Assembly: GCA_034423195.1 (NCBI GenBank)
Contig: DAOUIZ010000061.1
Location: 15,802-79,801, forward strand
Length of the DNA: 64,000 bases
Reading direction: 5' to 3'
Source: CATOSK01 sp034423195
Lineage (GTDB): Bacteria > Chloroflexota > Dehalococcoidia > Lucifugimonadales > UBA3495
In this document: positions 16,400 through 24,843 of the stretch, one piece after another
Layout of the letters: the number at the start of each line of letters is the position of its first letter
Position numbering within the stretch: position 1 is the first letter of the stretch
Notes under the pieces: model-generated
The model's input: only the letters and a program-made list of their open reading frames with translations
The model's database searches: none
Told to the model about the DNA's origin: nothing
Program-made: the position numbers and the translations under genes

Positions 16400-16810
16400 A
16401 TGTCATTGGCAGCGGTCAGGGCGGGATTGGTTGAGCGTTTGCAGACCATCGGCGGATTGCGGGTCTACTGGGACGACCCCGGGGAAGCTCCCGAGACGCC
16501 GGCGGTGCTGGCGGGCAGCAGCGGCATCTCGGCCAAGTACGACCGGACCCTGGGCGGGACGGATGTGCGGTACCGGCTGGAACTGCTTCTGCTGGTGGAC
16601 GGCGGGGATGGCGGCGAGGCCTGGGACGGCGTGGCGGCCTTTGCCGCTCCCGCCGGCGGCCTCTCCATCAAGGAGGCGGTGGACGGCGACCTGGGCGGGC
16701 GGTGCGACTGGGCGCGGGTGCTGTCGGTGAAGCGGATGGGACGGGTGACCCACGGCCGCCGGGCCTACCGGGGCGCGGCCTTCCAGGTCGAGGTCTACTG
16801 CAGCGGCTAG
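16400..16810 (+). CDS. Phage tail completion/terminator-like protein
   Basis: A 136-residue protein with the arrangement of tail-terminator proteins: an N-terminal helix (LAAVRAGLVERLQTIGGLRVY), a strand after the DDPGEAPETPAVLAG loop, a DVRYRLELLLLV strand, and the C-terminal RRAYRGAAFQVEVYCSG strand. Its place between the connector and the tail tube gene supports the role. GGAGG lies 7 bp before the ATG. The upstream 70 bp contains small direct repeats (gcttgcttcacgggcttgcttc). Function is inferred from position and length; no diagnostic catalytic residue exists in such proteins. Confidence 0.65.
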   Translation: MSLAAVRAGLVERLQTIGGLRVYWDDPGEAPETPAVLAGSSGISAKYDRTLGGTDVRYRLELLLLVDGGDGGEAWDGVAAFAAPAGGLSIKEAVDGDLGGRCDWARVLSVKRMGRVTHGRRAYRGAAFQVEVYCSG

Positions 16811-16824
16811 CCGTGCCCAAGCCG

Positions 16825-17085
16825 AAGCCGCCCAGCGCTCTTGGACAAGCCTGCCCCCGCGCAGGCGGGGGTTACCCCTGACGGGCGCGAAAGCGGCGAC
16901 CCTTCAAGTCGAAGCCGCCCAGCGCTCTTAGACAAGCCTGCCCCCGCGCAGGCGGGGGTTACCCCTGACGGGCGCGAAAGCGGCGACCCTTCAAGCCGAA
17001 GCCGCCCAGCGCTCTTAGACAAGCCTGCCCCCGCGCAGGCGGGGGTTACCCCTGACGGGCGCGAAAGCGGCGACCCTTCAATCAC
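16825..17085 (+). repeat. Three tandem 87-bp structured repeats
   Basis: Three nearly identical copies with period 87 bp. Each folds as GCCGCC-CA-GCGCTC, the conserved TTrGACAAG, a CCCCCGC/GCGGGGG hairpin, then GGGCGC-GAAA-GCGGC. GCGCTC pairs with GGGCGC and GCCGC with GCGGC. The unit is a multiple of three, so the tail gene's frame stays open through it. Single diverged copies occur elsewhere in the window. Confidence 0.85.
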
Positions 17086-17110
17086 TTCTCCCGGAAAAGC
17101 GAGGTGCGGA

Positions 17111-17539
17111 TTGGCCAAGTATCAGTCTTCCGGCAGCAGCCGGGTTTGGGTGGACGACGCGGAGGGTATTCCGAGAGACCTGTCTCCCTATGTGGAGGAG
17201 GTCGGGCCGCTGGGGACGGCGGTGGGCTGGCTGGACGTGACCGGGTTGAGCGATCCGGCCCAGCGCGTCATCGCGGGAACCCGGGCGGCGCAGGAGTTGG
17301 TCCTGCGGGGGTTGTTCGACGACAAGACCGTCGACGGTCCCGATGCGGTGCTTTCCGGAATCGTCGGGCAGGTGGGGACGGTCAGCTACGGCCCGGCGGG
17401 AAGCGCAATGGGTCAGCGGCAGGTATCGGCGGAGTTCCTGTGCCTTTCCTACCGGATAACCAGCCGGACCGGGGACAAGGTGCGGTTCGAGGCCCGGTTC
17501 CTCCAGGACGGCGAGGCAACCCTGGGGGTCTGGGCGTAA
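17111..17539 (+). CDS. Phage tail protein (tail tube-like)
   Basis: A 142-residue protein. It begins with AKYQSSGSSRVWVDDAEGIPRDLSPYVEEVG and continues with VTGLSDPAQRVIAG, the LFDDKTVDGPDAVLSGIVG stretch and a beta-rich end (QVSAEFLCLSYRITSRTGDKVRFEARFLQDG). This is the pattern of small major tail/tube proteins: 'ring' beta barrel with a helix at the start. The frame is open upstream through the 87-bp repeats, but the TTG after GAGGTG is a better start because the repeats are not tail sequence. It sits between a tail terminator-like gene and a large tail protein gene. Confidence 0.7.
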   Translation: MAKYQSSGSSRVWVDDAEGIPRDLSPYVEEVGPLGTAVGWLDVTGLSDPAQRVIAGTRAAQELVLRGLFDDKTVDGPDAVLSGIVGQVGTVSYGPAGSAMGQRQVSAEFLCLSYRITSRTGDKVRFEARFLQDGEATLGVWA

Positions 17540-17566
17540 TGGAGTGTTCAGCAAGGAGGAGGCGTG

Positions 17567-19621
17567 ATGCTCAGTCCGAAATGGCGCATCTGGGTGGACT
17601 GGAACGGCAACGGCGTATGGGGCGAGGCCAGTGAGGATTTGGCCCCCTGGACAACGCGCCTGCACTGGGAGTGGGGCCGCAGCGCGGACAGCGAGCGGTG
17701 CCCTCCGGCCCGCCTGGACCTGGACCTGCGCAACGACGATCACAGGTTCTCGCCGCCCAACGCCGGCTCTCCTCTGTCTGGGGGCCTGTCCCAGGGACGG
17801 AGCCGCCCAGCTCCCTCAGACAAGTTAACTCAATCGGGAGCGAAAGCGGCTCCCCTTCAATCAAGGGTGTGGGCGCAGATGGCGTGGCCCTGGGACGGCT
17901 TCGCCGGCTCCATCGGAGAGAGCCTCGCCGGCCGGGCCCTGCCGGTCGGCGGCGGTCTGGCCTGGAAAAAGCAGAACCAGGGGGCCAATGGGTTCCGGCT
18001 CGCCGGCGGCCATGTGGAAGCGGTAACGGGGACCGGCGCCGATGCCGTCCATACCGTCGACTTCGGGGATGGAGACGCCTTCGTCGGGCTGAACTTCACC
18101 CGCCAGTCCGACGGACACGCCGGGCTGGTGCTGAGGGCGCACAACCCCTTCAACTACCTCCGCATCCAGTTCGGCGCCACCGCTACGGTGCTGGAGCGGG
18201 TGCTCTACGGCGTGGCGGTTAACATCCGCTCCGGGGATGCGCTGGCCGCCGGGGTGGAGCACTTCGTCGAGGTGGAAATGCACGGCCCGTCCATCCGGCT
18301 GTTCGCCACCGGCCTGGAAGCGGGAAGCGTCGTCCGGCAGGAAGTCCTCGACGGAGGCGGCGTCGCGCCCAACGCCACGGCCACCCGCCACGGGCTGTGG
18401 CACGACGGAAGCCCGGCAGCAGGGTCCGGGGGCGACCGCTGGGCCGACTTCGGGGGCTGGCGCAGCTTCTTCTATGGCTCGGTGGAGAGCATCACGCCCC
18501 AGCCGGACCGTACCAGGCAGTCCTGCCGTCTCACCGCTCTTGACGGCCTGCACACCCTGGGAGAAACAGTCCTCTTCACCCTGCTGACCGGCCGGAACCT
18601 GGCATCCGGCGCCATCGCCAACCAGGTCCTCACCCGGGCGGGATTCAGCCCCAGCGACCGGGAACTGGACCGGGGCAGGACACTCGTGGCTTCCGGTCCC
18701 CGCGCCCTGTGGCGGCTGACGGCCCGGCGGGCGTTGGACCGCCTGCAGGACGAGGAAGACGGCCTGATTTACATGGACGGTCGGGGACGCCTGCGGCTGG
18801 AGGCGTCCGGTCACCGGGGCCAGGGCTCCCACCTGTCCCCCCGCGCCGCCTTCGGTACCCGGGCGGGCGACGGGCCCTACCTATCGGACCTGGCCTGGAG
18901 CGACGGCGGAAGCGCGGTGGAGAACCGGACCACCTTCCGCTTCCGCTCGCTGGAGGATCAGGGCGCGCAGGAGGTTTGGCGGCTGCGGGATGTTCCGGCC
19001 ATACCGCCGGGGGAGTCGCGGGACTTCCTGGCGGAGAGTGCATCCTACGACGCGGTGGATGCCATCCGGGTTCCCGCGCCGACGGCGGACTACACCGCCA
19101 ACGCCGAGGCGGACGGTTCCGGTGCGGACCTGACCGGCGACCTCACCGTCACCCTGCCGTCGGAGGCGGACTTCCAGGGAAGGGGGACGGTGGTGCGCGT
19201 GTCCAACGGCAGCGCCTCCAACACCGCCTACGTCACCCTGCTGAAGCTTCGCGCGGGAAGTGCCTACCGGGAATCTGAGGCAACCATCTATGAGGCCTCC
19301 GACGCGGACAGCCGCCGGCAGCACGGCGAACGCTCGAGGGAGGTGGACTGCCTCTTCATCGACAACTACGCCTCGGCCCGGGAAGCCGCCGAATCCCGCC
19401 TGTCCCGCCGCAAGGACTCGGAGCCGTGGTTGTCCCTGGCCATCCCCAACGGCAGCGGCGCCAACCTGTCCCAGGTGGTCCACCGGGTGCTGTCCGACCG
19501 CATCAGGGTCGTCTACGGGGATATGGGCATCGACCGGCAGTTCTTCATCGAAGGTATGACGCTGGACGCGGTCGCCGCCACCGGCGCGGTCACCGCCCGC
19601 TGGCAGGTCAGCAAAGCGTAG
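17567..19621 (+). CDS. Large phage tail protein (tail tip/baseplate-like)
   Basis: A 684-residue protein. It opens with PKWRIWVDWNGNGVWGEASEDL, a segment common in tail-tip hub proteins of minimal siphophages and gene transfer agents. The middle contains a carbohydrate-binding/laminin G-like beta region (FVGLNFTRQSDGHAGLVLRAHNPFNYLRIQ), then RSCRLTALDGLHTL and GAIANQVLTRAGF typical of tail hub domains, and a beta-rich C-terminus. AAGGAGGAGG precedes GTGATG; the ATG is used. A structured repeat is inserted in frame at residues 79-95. There is no tape-measure gene between tube and this gene, so a very short or non-contractile tail is likely. Confidence 0.7.
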   Translation: MLSPKWRIWVDWNGNGVWGEASEDLAPWTTRLHWEWGRSADSERCPPARLDLDLRNDDHRFSPPNAGSPLSGGLSQGRSRPAPSDKLTQSGAKAAPLQSRVWAQMAWPWDGFAGSIGESLAGRALPVGGGLAWKKQNQGANGFRLAGGHVEAVTGTGADAVHTVDFGDGDAFVGLNFTRQSDGHAGLVLRAHNPFNYLRIQFGATATVLERVLYGVAVNIRSGDALAAGVEHFVEVEMHGPSIRLFATGLEAGSVVRQEVLDGGGVAPNATATRHGLWHDGSPAAGSGGDRWADFGGWRSFFYGSVESITPQPDRTRQSCRLTALDGLHTLGETVLFTLLTGRNLASGAIANQVLTRAGFSPSDRELDRGRTLVASGPRALWRLTARRALDRLQDEEDGLIYMDGRGRLRLEASGHRGQGSHLSPRAAFGTRAGDGPYLSDLAWSDGGSAVENRTTFRFRSLEDQGAQEVWRLRDVPAIPPGESRDFLAESASYDAVDAIRVPAPTADYTANAEADGSGADLTGDLTVTLPSEADFQGRGTVVRVSNGSASNTAYVTLLKLRAGSAYRESEATIYEASDADSRRQHGERSREVDCLFIDNYASAREAAESRLSRRKDSEPWLSLAIPNGSGANLSQVVHRVLSDRIRVVYGDMGIDRQFFIEGMTLDAVAATGAVTARWQVSKA
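17801..17851 (+). repeat. Structured repeat inserted in frame within the tail gene
   Basis: AGCCGC/GCGGCT outer stem and GCTCCC/GGGAGC inner stem, joined by GAAA and with CAGACAAGTT in the loop. It matches the repeat at 56456. The insertion keeps the tail gene's frame. Confidence 0.75.
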
Positions 19622-19678
19622 AAACTTCCCATCCCCATTACAACTGAACACTAGGAAAACCATCCCTCTTTCAGGGGG

Positions 19679-19700
19679 TTTGGGGGATGCATCCCCCAAC
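19679..19700. repeat. Dispersed palindrome (core GGGGGATGCATCCCCC)
   Basis: A copy of the window-wide palindrome, in the GCATCC form, between the large tail gene and the next small gene. Confidence 0.75.
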
Positions 19701-19738
19701 GTAATCCCCGTCACCCCCGCCATCACAGGAGGTCAACT

Positions 19739-20032
19739 TTGGTTTCAACACAGGATTTCGCCCGCGAAGTGTGGGTGTCGCTGGAAAACATCCGGGAGAG
19801 ACTGGCCGTGGTGGAGACCGAAATCCGCCACGCCCGCCGGGACATGGTCCGCCTGGAAGGGACGCTGGCGTCCCACCTGGAACGCCACAACCGCTCCAAC
19901 GGCGGCAGCGGGGACGACTCCAATCCCGACGTGGTCCACCTCCGCTTCAACCGCAAGCTCCTCGGCGGCAGCGCCGCCGGAGCCGGAGCAGCCGCAACGG
20001 CCGCCCTCGGGAGAATGCTGGGGTGGTGGTGA
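19739..20032 (+). CDS. Small coiled-coil protein at the end of phage block A (holin/XhlA-like?)
   Basis: A 97-residue protein read from a TTG start after CAGGAGG. It has an N-terminal coiled coil (VWVSLENIRERLAVVETEIRHARRDMVRLEGTL), a polar linker with HLERHNRSNGGSGDDS, and a Gly/Ala-rich hydrophobic C-terminus (GGSAAGAGAAATAALGRMLGWW) that may cross a membrane. This order resembles XhlA-type holin partners that end phage tail operons, but the helix is weakly hydrophobic, so the call is tentative. It is the last gene in the block's direction. Other coiled-coil/TM genes occur at 25.2 kb and 61.7-62.6 kb. Confidence 0.5.
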   Translation: MVSTQDFAREVWVSLENIRERLAVVETEIRHARRDMVRLEGTLASHLERHNRSNGGSGDDSNPDVVHLRFNRKLLGGSAAGAGAAATAALGRMLGWW

Positions 20033-20035
20033 GGA

Positions 20036-20326
20036 TTAGAACCGCCACAAGCAAATCTCTTGCATATGGAAGTCCTTGGCGTCTTCGTGTAGGATATTGC
20101 CCTGCGGATCCTCGATCCGGTGGGTTGTTGCAATATGTCGCCCGCCTGGAAGGCGATGTTTCACTATACGGCTGACACTGTCCGCATAATGGTGCGCTGG
20201 AGTATCTTTATTTGCTATTATGATACTAGACAGCCGTCCATCCCTGATTTTTGCCCAAATATCAAACTCTTGGAAAAGTTCCTCCAGCATTTCAAAAGAG
20301 ATTTCGGCAGTGGGCTTCTTTCGCAA
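20036..20326 (-). CDS. Hypothetical protein (DUF7718-like?)
   Basis: A 96-residue protein. It starts with a Glu/Phe-rich helix (SFEMLEELFQEFDIW) and continues with a beta region ending in RHIATTHRIEDPQGNILHEDAKDF, a pattern seen in small uncharacterised proteins. It meets the phage block tail-to-tail (4 bp apart) and its start faces the next gene on the other strand, 38 bp away, sharing a divergent control region. No function is assigned. GC is lower than in the phage genes. Confidence 0.5.
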   Translation of the reverse strand: MRKKPTAEISFEMLEELFQEFDIWAKIRDGRLSSIIIANKDTPAHHYADSVSRIVKHRLPGGRHIATTHRIEDPQGNILHEDAKDFHMQEICLWRF

Positions 20327-20363
20327 AAAGGATCTCCTTATCTGCTAAAGCGGAATATACGCC

Positions 20364-20738
20364 ATGAATGAACTCGTCCAATTACTGACAACATACTTAA
20401 TGGGAACCCGGAGTCTTCCTGATTGTGCGGAGTGGTTGGCGGGGATAGATTGGGACGACCCGGACTTAACCGAGGAAGAGCAAAACTCCCTAGGTGAGTT
20501 CGAGTTATTGATTACTGAAATCACAGAAGGCCTGCGGCAAGAAGCGGAGCTTTGGCAAGCCGCTGCCACCGTGGTCGCCGCCTATACGGGGAATGTTTAC
20601 GGCAAGTGGTCCTTTGACAGCGTCCGTATCATTTCAGGTACTACCATGTCCCCAATTTCTTTATCGCAGTCGGTTATTCCAGTGGTCCCGGAGTCACAAC
20701 CCTGGAATATATCACCTCTAATGGCACCTTCGTCATGA
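20364..20738 (+). CDS. Hypothetical acidic helical protein
   Basis: A 124-residue frame. The first 72 residues (NELVQLLTTYLMG, DCAEWLAGIDWDDPDLTEEEQNSLGEFELLITEI) look like a real helical acidic protein. The last part (SLSQSVIPVVPESQPWN) overlaps the neighbour on the other strand by 65 bp and may not be used. It is divergent from the 96-residue gene. No family is recognised. Acidic proteins of this kind are often antitoxin or regulator partners, but no partner is proven here. Confidence 0.5.
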   Translation: MNELVQLLTTYLMGTRSLPDCAEWLAGIDWDDPDLTEEEQNSLGEFELLITEITEGLRQEAELWQAAATVVAAYTGNVYGKWSFDSVRIISGTTMSPISLSQSVIPVVPESQPWNISPLMAPSS

Positions 20739-21114
20739 GTTGATCATCGACGTGTATATGGAACCAATATATGCCCGGCAGTTTGAGTTCCATATTTATT
20801 TGCGAAATCAGATTCTGGCCCTTGTTATCTCCCTCGAAGTGGGCTGAAAGGGTAATCGGGCGAAGAGTTTCCCCAGAAGGGAGTTGTGGGGTAATCCTGA
20901 CGGGGTGAGATCCACGGGCATCCCCTGACTTGAGGGTAATCACCAATGTCCAATCAAGACGAGCGGAGGGCATTTCTTCAGGTGGAGCAGGGCCCGAAGC
21001 ATTGGTAGTCATTCGGTCAACTACTCGGATTAAGGAAAGCACCCCCGAAGCCTCTTGCAAGACACGTTCACAAAATGTGGCGGTCGTGACGTAGGGTCCG
21101 CGCTCGAATGGCAT
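20674..21114 (-). CDS. DUF6941-like family protein
   Basis: A 146-residue protein. The opening TTATFCERVLQEASGVLSLIRVVDRM is the hallmark of a small family of beta-rich proteins of unknown function (DUF6941-type). It continues with LDWTLVITLKSGDARGSHPVRI and closes with LPGIYWFHIHVDDQLMTKVPLEV, an immunoglobulin-like pattern. The start is the ATG preceded by AAGGGG; an open frame upstream lacks coding character. It overlaps the opposite gene tail-to-tail. Function unknown, possibly host-interaction or structural. Confidence 0.65.
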   Translation of the reverse strand: MPFERGPYVTTATFCERVLQEASGVLSLIRVVDRMTTNASGPAPPEEMPSARLDWTLVITLKSGDARGSHPVRITPQLPSGETLRPITLSAHFEGDNKGQNLISQINMELKLPGIYWFHIHVDDQLMTKVPLEVIYSRVVTPGPLE

Positions 21115-21302
21115 GATAATCCCCTTCGGATCCAGCTGGCTTTGCCCAGACCATCTTAGCAAGTCTTGGGGATTCGTGCTAAAGAAAAGGTCAAGTCCTC
21201 TTAATCCCCCAACCCCCGAGACTTTCCTCCCCCTTCCTTGTCCCTCCCCTCCCAACGGGGGTATCATAAGCGCACGATTCCCCCGGGCTGTCCGTTAAGC
21301 GG

Positions 21303-21377
21303 AGCCGCCCAGCCCCCTTGGACAAGCTTGCGCCCGCATAGGCGGGTGTTGCCCACATAGGAGGCGCAAGCGGCGGC
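21303..21377 (+). repeat. Structured repeat, single copy
   Basis: The same design as the 87-bp repeats: AGCCGCC outer arm, GCCCCC inner arm, TTGGACAAG, a CGCCCGC/GCGGGTG hairpin, GGAGGC, GCAA, GCGGCGGC. One mismatch occurs in the inner stem; the linker is GCAA instead of GAAA. It lies upstream of the flavoprotein gene. Confidence 0.75.
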
Positions 21378-21426
21378 CTTTTCGGACTGACCCTGCAAAT
21401 TTTCTCACCGTTTGGGAGGTCCTGCT

Positions 21427-22926
21427 GTGCCTGACAAGGTTTACGACGTAATAGTGGTGGGGGCCGGCAACGCCGCCCTCAGCGCGGCCATCGCCGCCAG
21501 GGAACGGAGCGAAGACGTCCTGGTCGTCGAGAAGGCCCCCGAGTATTTCCGCGGCGGCAACACCTACTTCACCGGCGGCATAATCCGCTTCGCCTTCGAG
21601 GGCATCGAGGACATCAAGGCCCTCATCCCCGACATGTCCGAGGCCGAGGAGAACTCCATCGAGGTGGGGAGCTACACCGAGGATGATTACTACGACGACA
21701 TGATGCGCGTCACCCACGGGTTGTCCGACCCCGAGCTGGCCCAGATTCTGGTAAGCCAGTCCCATCCGACGATGAAGTGGCTCCAGGAACACGGCGTCCG
21801 GTTCGTGCTGTCCTTCGGAAGGCAGGCCTTCAGGGATGGGGACAAGTACCGTTTCTGGGGCGGCCTGGTGGTGGAGGCCGTCGGCGCGGGCAAGGGCCTG
21901 TCCGACCAGCAGTTCGACGTCTGCCAGCGCATGGGAGTGGATGTCCGCTACTCCACCCAGGGCGTCAACCTGATCCAGGACCAGAAGGGACGGGTCAGCG
22001 GCCTGCGGGTCCTGGGGCCGGACGGCTTCGAGGACATCCAGGGCCGCTCGGTTGTCCTGGCGGCGGGCGGATTCGAGGCCAACGCCGAGATGCGCTGCCG
22101 CTACCTGGGCCCCGGCTGGGAGACGGTCAAGGTGCGGGGCATCCCCTACAACACCGGCGACGGCATCCGCATGGCCCTGGACGTGGGCGCCCAGTCCCAC
22201 GGCCACTGGAGCAGCTGCCACGCCGTGGCCTGGGACATGAACGCTCCCGCCTTCGGCGACCGGGTCATCACCGAGCTGTTCCAGAAACACTCCTATCCCT
22301 TCGGCCTCATCGTCAACCTCAACGGCGAGCGGTTCCTGGACGAGGGGCTGGACTTCCGCAACTACACCTACGTCACCTATGGGCGGGCGCTGCTGACCCA
22401 GCCCCAGGGCCTGGCCTTCCAGGTCTTCGATGAGAAGGTCAAGCACCTGCTCCGCGACGAGTACTGGATCTCCCAGGCCACCATGGCCCAGGCCAACACC
22501 CTGGAGGAACTGGCCGCCCGCCTGGACATCGACCCCCAGGGGCTGGTCAACACGGTCAACGAGTACAACGCCGCCGTCCAGACGGATATTCCCTACAACC
22601 CCACCGTCAAGGACGGGCGCCGCACCGAGGGCCTGGCGGTGGACAAGACCAACTGGGCCGAGACCATCGACACGCCGCCCTACTACGGCTGGGCGGTGAC
22701 CACGGGAATCTCCTTCACCTTCGGCGGCGTCAAGATCAACAACCGGGGACAGGTGGTGACCAACGCCCAGGAACCCATCCCCGGCCTCTACGCCGCCGGC
22801 GAAATGGTGGGCGGACTCTTCTACTACAACTACCCCGGCGGCTCCGGCCTCTCGGCGGGCATGGTCTTCGGCCGCCTCTCCGGCACCTCCGCCGCCGAGG
22901 ACGCCAATTTGTTGAAGGATATTTAG
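21427..22926 (+). CDS. FAD-dependent dehydrogenase, tricarballylate dehydrogenase/fumarate reductase-like
   Basis: A 499-residue flavoprotein. The N-terminal dinucleotide fold is VIVVGAGNAALSAAIAARE, with VVEKAPEYFRGGNTYFTGG as the FAD-contact loop. The active-site region contains NLNGERFLDEG near residue 300, and the C-terminal FAD loop is GLYAAGEMVGG-x3-YNYPGGSGLSAGMVFGR. This fits TcuA-like enzymes that oxidise or reduce tricarboxylic or dicarboxylic acids or related ketosteroids. The GTG start follows GGAGG by six bases. No partner electron carrier gene is next to it. Confidence 0.85.
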   Translation: MPDKVYDVIVVGAGNAALSAAIAARERSEDVLVVEKAPEYFRGGNTYFTGGIIRFAFEGIEDIKALIPDMSEAEENSIEVGSYTEDDYYDDMMRVTHGLSDPELAQILVSQSHPTMKWLQEHGVRFVLSFGRQAFRDGDKYRFWGGLVVEAVGAGKGLSDQQFDVCQRMGVDVRYSTQGVNLIQDQKGRVSGLRVLGPDGFEDIQGRSVVLAAGGFEANAEMRCRYLGPGWETVKVRGIPYNTGDGIRMALDVGAQSHGHWSSCHAVAWDMNAPAFGDRVITELFQKHSYPFGLIVNLNGERFLDEGLDFRNYTYVTYGRALLTQPQGLAFQVFDEKVKHLLRDEYWISQATMAQANTLEELAARLDIDPQGLVNTVNEYNAAVQTDIPYNPTVKDGRRTEGLAVDKTNWAETIDTPPYYGWAVTTGISFTFGGVKINNRGQVVTNAQEPIPGLYAAGEMVGGLFYYNYPGGSGLSAGMVFGRLSGTSAAEDANLLKDI

Positions 22927-22986
22927 CCTCCGAGACCGCCGGTCCTGTCTCCTAGGGGGAGATGGCCGGCGGTCTTCACTCCCGCC

Positions 22987-24021
22987 ATGATCGAAACCCT
23001 CGAAATCACCAACTTCAAGTCGGTGAAGCACCTGAAGCTTCCCTGCAAGCGGTTCAACGTCTTCATCGGCGAGCCCAACACCGGCAAGTCCAACATCCTC
23101 GAGGCGCTGGGCCTGGTTTCGTTTGTGGGGGTCGGGAAGGTTCTTGCCAGTATCGAGTTGGACAAGTTCATCAGGTTTGGCAGGATTTCTCACCTCTTCT
23201 ACGACGAGGACGTGGACAAGGGCCTCTACGTTCGATGGGATCGCTTGGAGTTCCGCCTCCAATATCACAACGGGATTTACCAAGGGATATGCGAAGATGC
23301 ATTCCCGGAACGTCAAGATGAAGAACCTGACCGAGTGGTGGATATTGATGCGGACGAGAACGCCGTTCTAAACGTCACCACTTATATGGAGGGTATCAAC
23401 AGGTTCCAAGGGAACAACATTCTGCCGTCTCAGGTGCGCTTTTATCGCTCCCCAGCCATCGATCATTTCCGCCCGTCTTCCTGTGATTACTTATTGCCGC
23501 CCAACGGTAGCAACCTCATAGATTTACTGGCCAACAATCGGGAACTAGGGCAGAGGGTGAGCTTACCCTTTTCCAACGAAGGTCTGAAGTTGTGGCTTCG
23601 GCCCCACGAAAACAAAATCGACGTGGCCCGCAACTTCGACGATATGGTTATCACCTCCTTCCCTTACTCGATGGTCTCGGAAACCCTGCAAAGGGCCACT
23701 TTCTACACCGCGGTCTTGAAGACGAACCGTGATTCGGTCATCGTCCTTGAAGAACCCGAAGCCCATTCCTTCCCCCACTACACCAACCACCTTGCGGAAC
23801 GCATCGCCTTTGACGAAAACAACAACCAGTATTTCATCGCCACCCACAACCCCTATTTCCTGATGCCCCTGCTGGAAAAATCGAAGATAGGCGAGCTCGC
23901 CATCAACATCGTCTACTCCGAGAACCACCAGACCAAAGTGAAGGAAATCCCTGCATCCGATTTGCCCGAGCTGTTTGAGCTGGACGTTTTTGGCAACTTG
24001 GACCGTTACCTTGACCCTTAA
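22987..24021 (+). CDS. OLD-like AAA ATPase (ABC-type ATPase domain), first gene of a split ATPase/TOPRIM pair
   Basis: A 344-residue SMC/OLD-type ATPase: MIETLEITNFKSVKHLKL strand, Walker A FIGEPNTGKSNI, and Walker B VIVLEEPEAHSFP with the downstream FIATHNPYFL sensor. Full OLD nucleases (and GajA of Gabija) carry a TOPRIM domain in the same chain. Here the TOPRIM-like part is a separate gene that starts in the last base of this one (TAATG), so both are translationally coupled. Such pairs act as phage defence (PARIS- or Gabija-like). A second, truncated copy of its first 144 bases lies 1.6 kb downstream. Codon use is less GC-rich in the middle than at the ends. Confidence 0.85.
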   Translation: MIETLEITNFKSVKHLKLPCKRFNVFIGEPNTGKSNILEALGLVSFVGVGKVLASIELDKFIRFGRISHLFYDEDVDKGLYVRWDRLEFRLQYHNGIYQGICEDAFPERQDEEPDRVVDIDADENAVLNVTTYMEGINRFQGNNILPSQVRFYRSPAIDHFRPSSCDYLLPPNGSNLIDLLANNRELGQRVSLPFSNEGLKLWLRPHENKIDVARNFDDMVITSFPYSMVSETLQRATFYTAVLKTNRDSVIVLEEPEAHSFPHYTNHLAERIAFDENNNQYFIATHNPYFLMPLLEKSKIGELAINIVYSENHQTKVKEIPASDLPELFELDVFGNLDRYLDP

Positions 24022-24494
24022 TGCTGTTTGTGGAAGGCACGGCTGACCGAACTCTTGCGTGGAAGCTGGGAGTTGAACGAGGACAAATCATCTGGGCGAA
24101 CGGAAAAGGCGGTGTCCTGACGCAGTTGGTCCGAAGGCGTCATTGCCATGGGCTTGTAGACGAAGACCCGGGGACTCCACAGCCCAGTTTGTTGAACCGG
24201 ATGGCAGAGATCACCACTGATGAGTTAAGGCGGTTGGGGTTGCGGATTTACCGCCATGGTGATCGCGGCAACACCTTGATCGTCCTGTGCCCCAAGCTAG
24301 AGGACTGGCTTATTGAGGCTGCTCAAGGTGTTGGGGTACGGATGGATGACCGGCGATATGCGCTGTACACAAACGCTAACAGGTTGCGTGACGAGTTGAA
24401 GATCCATCCCGAAAGACTTCACCCGGTCCTCGACGACCTCCTCTCCGCCCAATCCCCCCGCATCCTCCGCCTCCAAGCCCTACTCACCGGATAA
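24021..24494 (+). CDS. TOPRIM-like partner of the OLD-type ATPase
   Basis: A 157-residue protein. The pattern is TOPRIM-like: acidic residue in LFVEGTADRTLAWKLG, a middle strand pair IIWANGKGG, the acidic motif GLVDEDPG near residue 48, and KLEDWLIEAA near residue 95 that can supply a further metal ligand. TOPRIM domains cleave nucleic acid using Mg ions. Overlap with the ATPase gene supports a two-subunit nuclease. The C-terminus (LLSAQSPRILRLQALLTG) is repeated in a fragment 1 kb downstream. No known gene name is used because this split form is not identified with certainty. Confidence 0.7.
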   Translation: MLFVEGTADRTLAWKLGVERGQIIWANGKGGVLTQLVRRRHCHGLVDEDPGTPQPSLLNRMAEITTDELRRLGLRIYRHGDRGNTLIVLCPKLEDWLIEAAQGVGVRMDDRRYALYTNANRLRDELKIHPERLHPVLDDLLSAQSPRILRLQALLTG

Positions 24495-24516
24495 TTCCCC
24501 AAAGGAGCGTCCTGCC

Positions 24517-24552
24517 ATGACCACCCCCTCCGACCGCATCGACCTGCTGGAA
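24517..24552 (+). pseudogene. Fragment of the start of the DinB-fold gene
   Basis: Bases from 24484 to 24552, including the ATG and MTTPSDRIDLLE, are nearly identical to the start of the gene at 25575. The frame breaks away after LLE. It marks the end of a tandem duplication. Confidence 0.8.
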
Positions 24553-24581
24553 TCCGGGTCCAATCTGGAAGTCCTTCGGCC

Positions 24582-24768
24582 ATGATCGAAACTCTCGAAA
24601 TCAGCAACTTCAAGTCGGTGAAGCACCTGAAGCTTCCCTGCAAGCGGTTCAACGTCTTCATCGGCGAACCCAACACCGGCAAGTCCAACATCCTCGAGGC
24701 CCTGGGCCTGCTGTCGTTTGTGGGGATGGAAGGTCAGGGCCGACCGGGTCCTGGCGCGGAAGCATGGT
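24582..24768 (+). pseudogene. Truncated second copy of the OLD-like ATPase gene
   Basis: The first 144 bases (to 24725) are about 95% identical to the intact ATPase gene, with Walker A FIGEPNTGKSNI kept. The frame then runs into unrelated sequence (MEGQGRPGPGAEAW) and stops. No Walker B or sensor remains. The adjacent duplicated tails show it is what is left of a tandem ATPase-TOPRIM copy. Confidence 0.85.
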
Positions 24769-24843
24769 AGACTTGAGGAAAATGGCTGGCCGCCACCGGA
24801 GCTAGAGGCGAAAGGACAAAGGCGTACACCGCGGGGGTTTTGG

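Noticed and set aside
16825..16911. Structured repeat as a hammerhead ribozyme (because of GAAA)
   Set aside because: The GAAA is present but the conserved CUGAUGA core is missing and the helix order does not fit.
16841..17110. Open frame through the three 87-bp repeats as an N-terminal extension of the tail tube protein
   Set aside because: It is the translation of a dispersed structured repeat whose length is a multiple of three; the tail-like sequence begins only at the TTG after GAGGTG.
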